Part shown: positions 33,475 through 45,713 of the stretch, piece after piece
Layout of the letters: every line of letters starts with the position of its first letter
How positions within the stretch are numbered: position 1 is the first letter of the stretch
Origin: Owenia fusiformis
Taxonomy: Eukaryota; Annelida; Polychaeta; Sabellida; Oweniidae
DNA: 64,000 nucleotides
Assembly (NCBI GenBank): GCA_903813345.2
Contig: CAIIXF020000009.1
Span: 11,960,030-12,024,029, forward strand
Reading direction: 5' to 3'
Translations under genes and position numbers: made by a program
The notes under the pieces: generated by a model
The model's input: the letters and a program-made list of their open reading frames with translations, nothing else
Told to the model about the DNA's origin: nothing
Databases searched by the model: none

Positions 33475-33735
33475 CGATAAAGGTGATATTATTCTATTAT
33501 TCTGATTGTTGTGCCAGATTGCTTATTTTTGGTTCAAAATATCATGTGACTACTAATTGGAATAACACCATAATGGTAGAAAAAGGCCAAACAACAGCTA
33601 TATTTGGCAGAAAGTGTAAAAAGACACAAAATTGACCAAAGAAATTGACCAGAATAATAGGAGAGTCTTTTAATAAATTGTGTGAAATGCAGGATTATTT
33701 GATTACCACATGAGGCTGTGTCACAGATCTATCCA
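33475..33735 (+). repeat. Dispersed repeat, copy A
   Basis: Matches 43465-43785: shared blocks include 'tattctgattgttg', 'caaaatatca.atgactacta' , 'agacacaaaattgacca' and 'cacgaggctgt'-like ends. Copy B has an extra ~65 bp near 43515-43575. Both copies lie ahead of P2X7-like loci on the same strand. Confidence 0.7.
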
Positions 33736-33941
33736 CAATAAAATCTGAATAAAGAGTATTTATTTGTAATGATTAGATTTTAAATTAATAAAAAATGATA
33801 ATATAGGAATAAAATGGACTTCACTACATTTTAATGTCAAACAGTTGATGGAAATACTCGATAACACAATCACAGCCATGCAGTATATATGCTTTAAGCT
33901 AATAATGCATCATGGATTTGTTAACCTTTTACTATCTTTCC

Positions 33942-34075
33942 AGGCTGGTGCTAAACCAAAAAGTGCCAATCCTAAAAGGCAAGATGGAATGAGCCAAGTG
34001 GATGTGCAATGCGTTGCAAGTATGAGACAGAAACGTGATGAGCAAGCTATGATATTATAAAGGTACCTTCAATTG
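33942..34075 (+). pseudogene. Exon-like segment before P2X7-like exon
   Basis: Acceptor CTTTCCAG at about 33941 opens an exon-like segment AGAKPKSANPKRQDGMSQVD, then VQCVASMRQKRDEQAMIL and a TAA, followed by a donor-like AAAG|GTACCT. Composition is lysine- and glutamine-rich. It fits an internal exon of the P2X7-like gene that continues at 34108. Confidence 0.35.
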
Positions 34076-34127
34076 TTTTAATTTATATATTATTTTTCCA
34101 TGTTACTGCATTTTAGGAAATGATCGG

Positions 34128-36968
34128 GTCAACAGTGTAGACGCAATGGTTTATTAATGGATGGTCCGTCAATTGACGGATGGGCCATTCATAGAAAGAT
34201 TTCCCAAATGCGCATGCCAATATAAATACTTCGTTTGACGTTTCATCCGTCAAATAACGGGTACCTGTAATTTGATTCATGTTCTGTCAGTTTCTGAATT
34301 GTCCGTCAATTGACGGGTGTCCTTGGTGTCCTTTATTATCGCCCAGCATGGCCGAGGCCAGGGACCAGTTACACTGAGATATTTGCGTATAGAATATTTA
34401 AACTCCAATATGTTGCAATGTTTCATCCGTACATGAGATGGACTTCACAGTTACTAGCTTGTACAGTGATAGTATTAGACATGTCAGATTATTTCTTGTT
34501 TAATAGCACGAACATTTAACTGACCGGAATAAGACGATCCTGGGAAGACGATTCACTTGTTTAAGAAATTAACCCGGCCTGGTCTTTTGTTGGTCATTTA
34601 AATCATTATTTTATAAACCCCATTTTAGAATATATCCTTTCCATAATAAAATTTTGTATAATTTGTGTATTCACGCTGTATCAAGACGAAATTACTGCTT
34701 GGGAACCAACCCAAAGTTCATTCTTGTTTTGTAGTGTTTTTCACCTAAATATATGCCAAATTTATTCATTGGACTTTAGCTATGAATGCATTCATTCCAC
34801 ATTTGTCATAGTCCCGGAGTCATTATATTTGCGTATTTATTTTTATCGTTGATGTAAAATGTATTTTCTAAAGGTTCCTATCAAATTCCTTCAAAATGAA
34901 AAGTTTAGATTATATTAAAATAGTAATTCTCAATGCAATCGCACAAGGCAGTGTCAATTTTATAACTATTGAAATAATTGAGATGTTGCCAATTTACTTT
35001 CTAAGTATAACATGAGTTGTGAATTTCGTAGTAAAATCTTCTAATCTGACTTATTGAAAAACTCGTTGAAAGAATTAATTCTCTTGTCTTAGTTTTTTCT
35101 TGAACAATGAAATCAAATTTATATTTGATGAGTCGGCTCAAGACTGCATTCCACTAAAATAAGAGTTCACTTCAAAATTGAACGGAATATCACAGGAAGA
35201 AGAAAAAATATCAAAATTTTCTTCGAATTTATGATGCAAACAATGTCTTCTGCGATGTCCTTGAACAATTATATTAATTTGTTTTTATATTTAATGAGAA
35301 ATATATGTTTTAAATGAATAATGATAAATAAAATAATCGAAGACGGGTCTAATTCATAATTTATGATAATGAGATACAGGCTTAGGTCAGAAGGTCAGAC
35401 TTATTAGCCAATAGGGGGTCTTTCAAGGTAAGTTTTATAAGTATGTAATTCCACAAGATTTAGAAGGGGTCTAATTTTAATGTTTCTATTTGCAGAAGAA
35501 AACTCGGGAGAAAACTATAGATCAATTCAATAAGTAATGGCTAAATCTATGGCCAGATGTATAGCAAATATTAAAAGATTTTTCTAAAGCGAACATTGCA
35601 TGTTATCTGATGAAACTAGTTACATTATTTGCCAAAAAAGACAACCCATCAGGAGGGCAGGTATTGGATGTAAAAGCTTAAAATAGATGCATCACAATCG
35701 GAGGGTGGTTTATATTGGATGTAAAAGCCAGAAATTACAGTACATCTAATTGCAAACCTTAAACCACTCACTCCCTATCAAAATTGTTTGTTTTGGTGTT
35801 TATCCTGTGTACTGCGCTTCGTCTGAACTTATTGTATATTTTGAGTTAGCTGAGCAGTATAATAACTACCAATGTGAGCTAGAAGTGCACACAAAAAAAG
35901 ATCTCATCCTGACCACTTGTCATGGTGTAAGGTTTGAAAATAGATTTACTGTAGTTTCTGCCGATCTTACATTTAATATCGTCTGTCGAACGACCAATGT
36001 CGTAATCGCTTTTGTTTTTTCATTTCTTGCTTTGTCTGTAGATAACAAATAGAAAAATGAAAATGTAAAATGAGTCAGGGAATGATTGTTTTGCAGTCCG
36101 TAAATTAACATCAATTTTTTATTTCCTAAGATGAGGAAAATTCTAAAATTCTGCGATGATCCATGGCAGACAGTCCATTAATACGTAGAGTACATTCCTT
36201 TCTTGGGACACAAATTTCTTACAACAGAAATACGGAAAGTTATCGTATAAAAGAAACTTTAAAGGCAATATTGACATATGATGGGGTGCAATACACATGC
36301 ATTGGAATTAAAATAGGGAGTATGACCGCTTTAAATGCCGTCGCCAATGTTAGAATTAATTATATTTATATGTATTATTTATCTTTTTGATGTTACATAT
36401 TGGTCCTCAGAGCGTAACATATTGCACTATACAATATAAAATCTTTGATTCTTCCTTTTTTATCGTGAATGAACGGTGAAGTTCTAGGCCTAAATATAAG
36501 ATTGTATTTCTTATTATAGCGTGGAATCCTGAACTCAATGTAACTATTATTTACTAATAAACATGCGAATCATTTTTATTGCGTACACATATGTACATGC
36601 CAGACATACATGTATGGCTGAATTACACTCCTAAAATAATGCATGATGATGAAGAGATTTTCATGCTGGAATCAACCAGCTGTCTTTGACAGGCTGTAAA
36701 ATATTTAGCACACATAGAAATGTAAAAGCACACATGGAAAACATGCGTTGTATGCAGCACATTCGTCGGATGTAATTGGTTTTTCTCCACAGCAGTAAAT
36801 TAAATTCCAAGACATAAATAACTGACCCAGTCTTTTATTTTGCCGTTTTCCAATTCAAATTAACGGGTTTTCTTTATCCGTTAATTAACGGATGATAAAA
36901 AAATTGAAACAATGATCAGTCAATTGACGGACCATCCATTAATAAACCATTGCGTCTACACTGGTCAA
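34128..36968. mobile_element. TIR transposon, 45-bp TIRs, 5-bp TSD
   Basis: The element is 34133-36963 (2831 bp). The first 45 bases, beginning CAGTGTAGACGCAATGGTTT, are exactly repeated in inverse at 36919-36963. It is flanked by direct GTCAA at 34128-34132 and 36964-36968. Removing the element and one GTCAA restores an open P2X7-like exon. Subterminal regions carry several copies of the palindrome CCGTCAATTGACGG and variants. No transposase recognised inside: open frames at 35750-36052 and 36163-36390 match nothing I know. The 5-bp TSD is seen in Transib/RAG-like elements, but the terminal CAGTG differs from the usual CAC start, so the superfamily is open. Confidence 0.9.
35750..36390 (+). 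CDS. Unrecognised ORFs in TIR transposon
   Basis: Two open frames: 35750-36052 (100 codons, not starting with ATG) and 36163-36390 (75 codons, ATG, MADSPLIRRVHSFLGTQISY). Neither shows a DDE motif or zinc finger. They may be parts of a decayed cargo gene or chance frames. Confidence 0.2.
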
Positions 36969-37265
36969 TGACCAAACAAGAACTACAGGACACTCTTCTG
37001 AAAGTTGTTAAGAAATATCCTTCCTTGATATTAGATGTCTTAACAAAACAAGAACCCTGAACCAGAGAGGCCACCCAATGGAAATTTAAACTTTCATTGC
37101 AGCTGTGGAGATTGCAGAAATATGGCCACAGATGCGTGGGTACCAGCCAGAAACCTGCCTATCAACAAGAGCTGTAAGTTGACAAAGACTTTAGATACAA
37201 TTATTCAATTGAATTAAAATACAATAAATAGAATCTAAAAAATAAATATAAATATCTATACATAA

Positions 37266-37708
37266 TGTGTCATGATGTGGTTGCTCATCTGTGATTGGTT
37301 AAAAAGATATGCTTGCTATGGCAACGGGGCCCAAGGGTACTCGGTGTTATAATCAGAGGGTTATGTTTCAATAGTTTGTATGATATATATTTGTTAGTAT
37401 GATTATTATGTGTATAATCCTGCATGTCAGAGTGCATAATCCATATTTACTAAACAACTTTTAATGTAAGTCTGTATCTTTAAGAACTTGGTTTAAGTAG
37501 ACAAAGATCTTATTGGAGAATGAGAATGCTGGAGCCTAAATATAGCTCAGGCTTATTGAATATATTTGGTGGTAAAAAGACTTAGAGCGGGTTTTTGGAA
37601 GAAATAACACTGGAGAAATATATGACTTATAACTAAACGTTTTGTCTCTGTTGTACTATAATCAACCACACATATAGAATAAAATAACACTGGTGCCGTG
37701 ACCAGGAT
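37266..37708 (+). mobile_element. Candidate LTR and primer-binding site
   Basis: TGGTGCCGTGACCAGGAT (37691-37708) is a good match to primer-binding sites of invertebrate LTR elements (BEL/Pao style). The preceding ~425 bp run from about TGTGTCATGATG (37266) to AATAACA and include an AATAAA signal, as expected for a 5' LTR. No second copy of this LTR is found, and no gag or pol follows: the next coding region is envelope-like. Confidence 0.5.
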
Positions 37709-37889
37709 ACATCTGAAAATGAAAAGTCAACATGATCGGAACGTTCTCTTGATTTCCACATATGAAATTAAACAGACAAAATCTCTATTTCTTTGCTTAT
37801 TTATACTAATTGTAGAGCAAATAATTCTAAGTTCCGGCTTCATATTCCCTGATACGGCCGTTTCTTATCTCTGGACCTAACAAACCAAC

Positions 37890-40411
37890 ATGTGGACTAC
37901 AATATTGCTGACTCTCATGACACCGATTTGCTTGGCCTGTGACCCAGCGTGTAATTGCATCAATAACCTAACATTAGTCTGCTGGAAAACGTAAGTAGCA
38001 TTATGTATAAATTTTTATTAATTTCAATAGAATAAATTCTCCATAGTTTATTTTAGTTCAATCTGACCCATGGGGATCAAACAGTCCCATTTATGTTATT
38101 ATCTCCTCATTATCTAGCCATACCTTGTTTCATATACAATTTTGACTATTTTTAAGGGAGACGCCAACAACGTCACCTGGAAGACTACCAGCATTGTCTA
38201 CTTTGTCGCCAGTTTCCCTACACACCTCGTTTCCTCATTAAAAACCGAAACTACCGCCGTGTTAAGAACCCGTGTCAGACAACCAACATCAACAATGTCG
38301 TCCCAGAATACCACAAAAACATACACCCAACCACCTGAGAAAAATTTCACACCCACAGAATATCACATAACAACCTCTACCAAAATGACATCCATCCTAC
38401 TAAACAGTATAACTGAAACCAAGCAGTACAATTCTACGCCCGTGTACCCTGAGAAAACTCTCATCCTCGCGGAATCACATAGTACGACGTCTATCCAATT
38501 CACTATCTTACTCAACACTCTGGCTTAACCCACAAATTACTGATCTACGCCCGTGCCAGCTGAGAAAAATCTTACATCTACTGAATCTCCAGTAGCAAGT
38601 GGAAGTGTGGTGTCTTATTCCACCCTGAAAAGGCGATTCAATTGGATACCGAATTTTTCCAATATACTTTCGGAATCAAATGGGCGCCAAATCTCCCCGA
38701 CATGGAAATGCCAATTATGCAGTGTCACCGTCCAATTGTAAATTAGCCAAATCGTATGCTGTTACTCTAAAGCAGGATCGAGACGAGCTGGAAATGAAGT
38801 TACATAAACTGACTGCCGATGCGAAAGCCGCCTTGCCGGCGTATGAAGACCTTAGATCTCAGAGGAAGAGACGGAACATCATAGGCACTATCATGAGTCC
38901 TGTTTATAGATTTTTCGGACTCGCTAGTTCGAAAGATATTGACATTTTATCAAATCATATACAAAACCTAAAGAAAGGACAACGGACCCTTTTCCGGGGC
39001 CAAAGGGCGTTGAGATCAAGTGTTCTAACCCTTGCTAATATTACTGATTCTCGCATTCAAAATCTGGTATCTGTTATGGGTCGCAATCAGGCAAAAATAG
39101 CTAGAGCATTTAGAAATGCTTCTGTGGCTCTGGATGATGTAAACATGAGGGTTATTTCCGCTAACTCGCATATTGTTCAATTCAGGCGGTTAATACTATT
39201 CATAGCTAGGGCAATCCATTCCCAAACTAGACACATGTCAGAAATTGAGATGGCTTATGCTAGTTTTTTGTCGAGTATTGATAACATCCTTAAGAGTCAG
39301 TTGCCTTTTGTATTTTTTGAGTCCGTCACTGCTAGAAAAGGTTATATCTGAGGTCGTTTTGGTAATCCAGTCAGAATTGAGTGATCAATATTCGTTAGTG
39401 TATGAAGTCCCTGTAGATTATTATAAGAATGTGAAGGTCATTGCCTTAGCCTTGTACATCATGTTATCAATTCCATATCATCATAAAAGTGGACAATATT
39501 TGGTTTATGAAGTCTTGCAAAATCCAGTGTCCATTGGAAATACCAAGAAGAGTACCTGAGTACTGGATATACCTGCCTATCTGGCTATTGAAAAGGAACA
39601 TTACATGGTTTTAAATGAAATTGAATATTTGTCTTGTGATGGCCGGTGTTCTAAACCGTTGATCCCAAGAGTTATCCATGATCAAGTTTGTGTGTTAAAC
39701 TTGTTCAAGAAAAGATTAGTAAGGTCAGCACAAACTTGCGATTTTGATGTCATACTTGACTCAGCTGAAGATTTTGTAGAAATAGTTGATGAATATGTGT
39801 TTCTCCATAACATCACTGGCAATGTTTCTATGCAGTGTCAAAACGGGTCTTTTCCCCTCTGTTTATCGCCCTCTTGTATTGAAGTGTTACCTTGTTAATG
39901 CAAGATTTTCTGGGGTCGAGAGGTCATTCATAACCACCCAAGTGCTTGCAAGGTCACGCAGAGGTCAGCTCCTATTATAAAGAATGTGGCTTTTCTTCTG
40001 AAATATCATGCTCCATTGATGGATTTGGGTGTTTCGGATACCGTGGTGGACGTTCTTTCTTATCCCCAATAACCACCCTTGCAGCTAGAAAATCCTTCAG
40101 AAAAGGATCAAGAATATAGCATGAAATTGTCCAGCGTAGTTGAGAACCTCCATAACCAGCAAAATTGGTTAAAAGCACCAATCAGTTATGGAGTCAACTT
40201 AAATACATTGCAGACCGGTTTTGTCGAGGTCATTCAGTTTGTTCGACTTCTGATAACATTGGTGTTTCTGGTAGCCGGGGGAGTGTATTTATATCGCCAA
40301 AGAAGGGTTTTGCTTACTCTTGGTCACGTTATTTTAGACAAGACTCTCCATTTCATACAACGTAGGAGGCCCGAAACGCCAGTTGCCATTGAAGGGCCAG
40401 AAGTATATTGA
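37890..40411 (+). pseudogene. Envelope-like fusion glycoprotein gene, broken
   Basis: An envelope-like gene as carried by errantivirus-type LTR elements; here a broken relic. A first exon (37890-37990) has a signal-peptide-like start and a GTAAGT donor. A Ser/Thr-rich segment follows (38142-38528). The segment 38680-39351 carries a furin-type basic site (RKRR, codons 62-65) followed by a glycine-containing hydrophobic stretch and long heptad-like helices. A Cys-rich piece lies at 39605-39898. The last segment (40079-40411) has one membrane span at about residues 53-72 and a basic cytoplasmic tail. These pieces lie in different frames with stops between them, so no full protein is encoded. Family assignment by layout, not by search. 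Confidence 0.65.
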
Positions 40412-40653
40412 AAGCGGTATCCAATGCGTCAAAACCGACTACTCCAATTAGTATCCTAATTCAAAGGAATGAAAAATTGTCAAGAGGAAAGACGTCGTTG
40501 ATGCAAATAGGGGACACACTTAGTAATCTTGAACAGACAGCCTGGGGTTTAGCTATCAGAGCCAGACTTGCGAGAGTAAAGGCAGGGATAGACAGAACCA
40601 AGACCTGCTCAAAATGCAGTCGCAGGGGTCATGTCGATTCTTTCTGTGGGTAG
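40408..40653 (+). CDS. CCHC zinc-knuckle ORF after env-like gene
   Basis: Overlaps the end of the envelope-like frame by a few bases and has no ATG at its opening (first ATG about 40501). It ends in CSKCSRRGHVDSFCG, a C-x2-C-x4-H-x4-C knuckle as in retroelement nucleocapsids, preceded by a basic region. A nucleocapsid-type knuckle 3' of an envelope-like gene is not the standard order; it may be a small accessory protein or a chance juxtaposition. Confidence 0.45.
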   Translation: MKAVSNASKPTTPISILIQRNEKLSRGKTSLMQIGDTLSNLEQTAWGLAIRARLARVKAGIDRTKTCSKCSRRGHVDSFCG

Positions 40654-40920
40654 AAAATATAACGGCAACTAGCCTATTTTTATTATGGAAATGATGGGGG
40701 TTGAACATTGAATTTTTCATTTTCTTTTGTAGTCTGTACAATCGAGAAACATTTATTATTAAATATTGTTGATGTTATAATTCTGAGTCATCAGTCCATG
40801 ATTCAACAATTACATTCATTACAGTCCCTCATACAAGCCGGAAAAACCATTAAGATTTTGTCAAGCTTTGAATTGCCTATGGACTTCGAGACTGGATTTT
40901 ATCTATCCCACATCATTTTA

Positions 40921-42440
40921 GACTGAATACTCTATCTTTTATGAGTACTAGTATCTACAACTATTTTTGATGTTATGAGTATTGGCTATCAATTTTTTCA
41001 ATTTTTCTTCAACATGTATTGTAATGACTTCAGTATGAATGAAAAGTCCCTTGGTGTTCTGGTCCTGGATTGAAATATTGGTTCTCGATTGGAGGGGGAG
41101 AGGGATGTTAGACATAGTTTCTTTTCACGTAAGATTATGGTTTTGGGATATATAGGGTCTACTTTTCTTATGACAGATTTACACTTACAGTTTGCTTTTC
41201 TTGTTGGGTTTCTTTAAAGTTTTTAGTCACCCTTCCCTTTGGCATTTGTGCTTATACATATTGTAACTGAGCTACTTTATAAATACATACAGTTCTGTAT
41301 GAACTCTTAGGCATAGATAAAAGACTAATTAGTAATGTTTAGTGAGTTTAACCCTGTTGACGTGAATAGTGCACATCCAATACGGGGTATAGTTAGGAGA
41401 CCATTTAATTTTCGGGAAACCGAACTTCTATCTTCACCTAGCCTGGACATCTTAGTCCAGAAGCAGTGTTCGGAAATTTGACAATTTTGCATTAAGTCAT
41501 TTAAATCTTACCAACGATTACCCTGTTATATCGTATTATCCTCTTTTAAAACAACTATGAGTTCTTCGCCAATAACTGATCATTTGTTATTTGCCTGATT
41601 AATGGAAAATTGAGATTCGTTTTTTTCAGGGTGATATATTTTACACTTCATTATGGTTGTGTTCTTTCATCATCCTTTGAGACTGAATACTCTATCTTTT
41701 ATGAGTACTAGTATCTACAACTATTTTTGATGTTATGAGTATTGGCTATCAATTTTTTTAAATTTTTCTTCAACATGTATTGTAATGACTTCAGTATGAA
41801 TGAAAAGTCCCTTGGTGTTCTGGTCCTGGATTGTGATATTGGTTCTCAATTGGAGGGGGAGAGGGATGTTAGACATAGTTTCTTTTCACGTTAGATTATG
41901 GTTTTGGGATATATAGGGTCTACTTTTCTTATGACAGATTTACACTTACAGTTTGCTTTTCTTGTTGGGTTTCTTTAAAGTTTTTAGTCACCCTTCCCTT
42001 TGGCATTTGTGCTTATATATATTGTAATTGAGCTACTTTATAAATACATACAGTTCTGTATGAACTCTTAGGCATAGATAAAAGACTAATTAGTAATGTT
42101 TAGTGAGTTTAGTGAGTTTAACCCTGTTGACGTGAATAGTGCACAACCAATACGGGGTATAGTTAGGGAGACCATTTAATTTTCGGGAAACCAAACTTCT
42201 ATCTTCACCTAGCCTGGACATCTTAGTCCAGAAGCAGTGTTCGGAAATTTGACAATTTTGCATTAAGTCATTTAAATCTTACCAACGATTACCCTGTTAT
42301 ATCATATTATCCTCTTTTAAAACAACTATGAGTTCTTCGCCAATAACTGATCATATGTTATTTGCCTGATTAATGGAAATTGAGATTCGGTTTTTTCAGG
42401 GTGATATATTTTACACTTCATTATGGTTGTGTTCTTTCAT
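40921..42440 (+). repeat. 760-bp tandem duplication with polypurine tract
   Basis: 40921-41680 is repeated at 41681-42440 with few differences (small indels such as an extra 'tttagtgag'). Each copy contains GGAGGGGGAGAGGGA followed by TGTTAGACATAG (41106 and 41867), which looks like a polypurine tract next to an LTR start. It lies downstream of the envelope-like region, so this may be the 3' end of the same retroelement, but the putative LTR does not match 37266-37690. Confidence 0.8.
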
Positions 42441-43464
42441 GTCATCAATCTATCTGGGAAAAATTGTCTCCTCTTACTTAATTCCAAAGCCTTCTCTATG
42501 TTTCGGTTTTGAGTGACGGCCACAGTAGCCGTGGTATTCCTTATTTACAAATGCATGGTGCCAACCGCACATTTGTTTCAGCATAATTATAGGAACCATA
42601 CCTTTATGCATGTAATAGCAGAATATCAGCTCATATCCCTGTCTTAATCGATCGTATATAAGGACTCAAATTAGCTAAGCGAAATTTTATTTTTAAAAAA
42701 TGACCACCGTTTCTGCCAAGTGGGCTGCATACATGGCGGATCCATTGAGTTAAAAGCATTTTTAGAAGAGAAACTTTGAAATGTCTAAACTTAGACAAGA
42801 ACGTTTTCATATCCATACAAATAAAATTTCTTATAAACATTTATAGGAACTACTACGTTTACAGGAGCACAAACAAAATCAATGAAGTTACATTTAGTTG
42901 TAAGCGAGAGACTCGATTAAGTTTCCTCAAGTTTAATTTGTTACTTTCCTCCTAGTATTATAAATTGCTATTGATAAAACCAAATATTTGCACTTTGTTT
43001 CATGAATACTGAGGGCTACCGCCCATACAACTTGCTCATCTGGTAATCTCATCTGCATTATATTGGTTGATGGGACATAGGAGTTGTGTTTACTGTAGCT
43101 ATTAAATACCAGTAAAACAAACAAAAAAATCATAGATCGCGTGTCATATCTGGTATCAACTGTGAAATAGTCAGTTCTGTTTTGAATCACATGCATTTCT
43201 GTCTGAAAATTTCACAGGATCTTTCACCCTTCACTAAATTACAAAATAAACATATTTAGACCAACAACAAGTGTATGGACTATAGTTTATTAGGATTATT
43301 GTTTTTAAGTTGATCTCCAAGGTGCCTTTATATAAGGTCAACCACCAGCGGAGAATTTGTTTTTAAAATTAACCTCGTGTTCCTCTATTACATAAAGACA
43401 TTCTCTTTGTATTTACGATTATGAATCAGTCTCTTCGAAGTTCTTATGTTCTTATGTACTTATG
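42441..43464. other. No feature recognised
   Basis: Possible continuation of an LTR starting at 41867, end not identifiable. No coding region supported. Confidence 0.35.
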
Positions 43465-43785
43465 TTAAAGGTGTCATTATTCTGATTGTTGGACAGATTG
43501 CTTACTTTTTCACCAGCCAATCTGTGTTAAATGATGCTTTGACAATGTTTGAAATTAAGCAATCTCATTTGTTCAAAATATCACATGACTACTAATTGAA
43601 AAGGCCAAACCACAGCTATATTTGACGGAAGGTGTCAAAAAGACACAAAATTGACCAAAAAAGGAAATCAGATGTGACGAGAATAACAATAGGAGACTTG
43701 TGTTAAGTCAGGGATAATTTGAAGGTGTCAAATGCAGAATTAGCCACTCTTTTGTTTATCACACGAGGCTGTATGGCATACTTGA
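43465..43785 (+). repeat. Dispersed repeat, copy B
   Basis: Partner of 33475-33735; see that entry for shared blocks. This copy is longer by an internal ~65-bp segment containing 'accagccaatctgtgttaaa'. Confidence 0.7.
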
Positions 43786-45000
43786 CCTATATTCGGGGAA
43801 TTCTGAATATATGTAACAGAGCTAAATAGTTTGAAACTTTTATTTGTTTAAACTTCCCGCTGTAAATTACTCTTAACCCAATCTCATTGGTTAAGAGAGT
43901 AGGTCGGCCATCTTGGATAAAAAGGCATGTTTCCAAATTTGATTTTTGAATTTCTTGTAAAAATTTACTTCTTTTTGCATCAATAAACCTAGGTTTAGGT
44001 AGAAAGACCCTTAATGAAGTCAGGTATGGTTGGATTTATTATATTTCAAACTTGACTTTATGAAGAAAACAGATTAGATTGCATGTTATTTAGCATTGAT
44101 GAGATTTTTTAGGATTTAATATTTTTTGTAATTTCTGTATGGAAAGATATTCAATTTGTATTGAATATTGTGATTTATAACATGATTTAAAGAGTGTTTG
44201 TAAGACATATTTTGAACTCCTTCATTTCATTCTAGTGTTGATCAAGACCAGATGTTATGTAGGTGTTCTATCAAACCCATGGTCTACAGGAGATACTAGT
44301 GCAGTGTAGTTCCTGGGTAGGTTTTCTAGGCTAGGATCTGTTTGACATGTTTGGTGCTATATAATGTAAGATTACCATATATGTACAAAGATCTAGCTAG
44401 ACGTATAAAATATGTCTCAATCAGTTCATAACAGTATACAGTAAATACGTTTATTTCATTACGATCTTGTCATTTTTGTATGTCATAGATCTGAATTGTA
44501 ACTATTTTATTTTTGTATGTTCCAGGGTTTTTATTATGATATTAAGACAATAAAGAAAGAAACTAAACAAAGAACTCTGTTGTACTTGGTTTACATATGG
44601 GTCCTTATCAGATAAATGGAAATAATAACTTCCTTCACATTTCTATTTAATATATATTTTTTAGCATTGACATATTAATCACATTTCTGTGTGTTGACTT
44701 GCCATTTGGGCCAAGGAAATATCACAGTTAATATATAGTGATTTTTTTTACATATGTAGAAATTATTTAAATTTTATCGGAAATTGTCATGTTTTTACAA
44801 CCTCCTTAAATGATAGTGTTGAGGGTGCACTGTCAAAGTCGACTTGAACAAAGTTGTAGCTTTACTGACTGGACACACTGTTATTTAATTTCAAAGGGCA
44901 ATGATATTTCTTTCTAATGATATCATATTTTCATTATATTTTCTAAGAAAAACGTACAAAAATAATTGATGAAAAACTGGTAGCGTCAGTTACGATGTCG
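43786..45000. other. Noncoding, one small hairpin
   Basis: CTCTTAACCCAATC and its near complement TTGGTTAAGAG (43871-43901) form a hairpin. The rest is AT-rich; 'gacaataaagaaagaaacta' near 44548 could be a polyadenylation region. Confidence 0.35.
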
Positions 45001-45400
45001 GTCAAATGACGGTCGATGTTTACAAACGAGTTTTACAAGTTTGTTCTTCAGATAAAGTTCTGATTCTTTACAGTAACAATGAATAATAAATCTTCCATCT
45101 AAATTTATTTTATTTCACGGATGACACGCTGGATTTAAATTCTAAAGAGAACCAGTAAAGTGATGATGTTGTTTGTCGGTCAATTCGTCACGGGCGTATG
45201 TTTTCGTCTGTGTGCACAGTTAGACTAAGGGGTCCACGCCAATTGCGTTATTTTGTTTCATTTCGAGGCGATCTGTGAACTACGTCACCGTTTCCCGTGT
45301 AGAAGCCAAGATGGAGGAAGGCATGGTAAGTTACATTTGTCGGTCACCATTTTTTGTAAATAACAGCCGTCACACGCGATCGTTTATATGAAATAGACGG
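45000..45400 (+). promoter_or_regulatory. CG-richer candidate 5' region with short first exon
   Basis: This stretch has clearly more CG dinucleotides than its surroundings. It contains an ATG in good context (CCAAGATGGAGG, 45311) followed after five codons by a donor, ATG|GTAAGT (45326). Such tiny first exons are common in spliced metazoan genes. The downstream gene could be the P2X7-like locus on the same strand (46.4-51.7 kb), but no exon can be joined to it with certainty. Confidence 0.35.
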
Positions 45401-45713
45401 CCAAAATGGGAAGCAGTGTGCACTTTTGGGTACTGAAGCGATTGGAATGTTCACTTGTGTAAATTCATGTCAATCAATCGCATTAAGTAATGAGAGATTG
45501 CACCAATGATAAACGCCGGTTATATTTTGACAGAATCTGCTATACGCATGTTGTCAAACGTAACCGCCGAATGTGTTCGTCAATCAAAACAACGAATGGG
45601 CACATCCAGGATCAAATGGACAGTTTATTTCATTTCAGTACTAAATGCCATCGCTCATGAAAAAAACCGTTTGCTTTCATTTAAATATCATACCCTGGAA
45701 TAAATGTATCTAG

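Larger units (their letters stand above)
34108..37170 (+). pseudogene. P2X7-like cysteine-rich exon, split by transposon
   Basis: The exon begins after acceptor ATTTTAG at about 34116 with EMIGS and is interrupted at 34133 by a transposon; it resumes at 36964. The continuation reads MTKQELQDTLLKVVKKYPSL, ILDVLTKQEP, then after a one-base shift PPNGNLNFHCSCGDCRNM and ends at a GTAAGT donor (about 37171). The helical segment followed by CxCGxCRxM is the start of the P2X purinoceptor 7 C-terminal zinc-type domain, widespread in invertebrate proteins that are not channels. The second Cys-Cys pair is missing. No channel domain is present. Confidence 0.65.
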
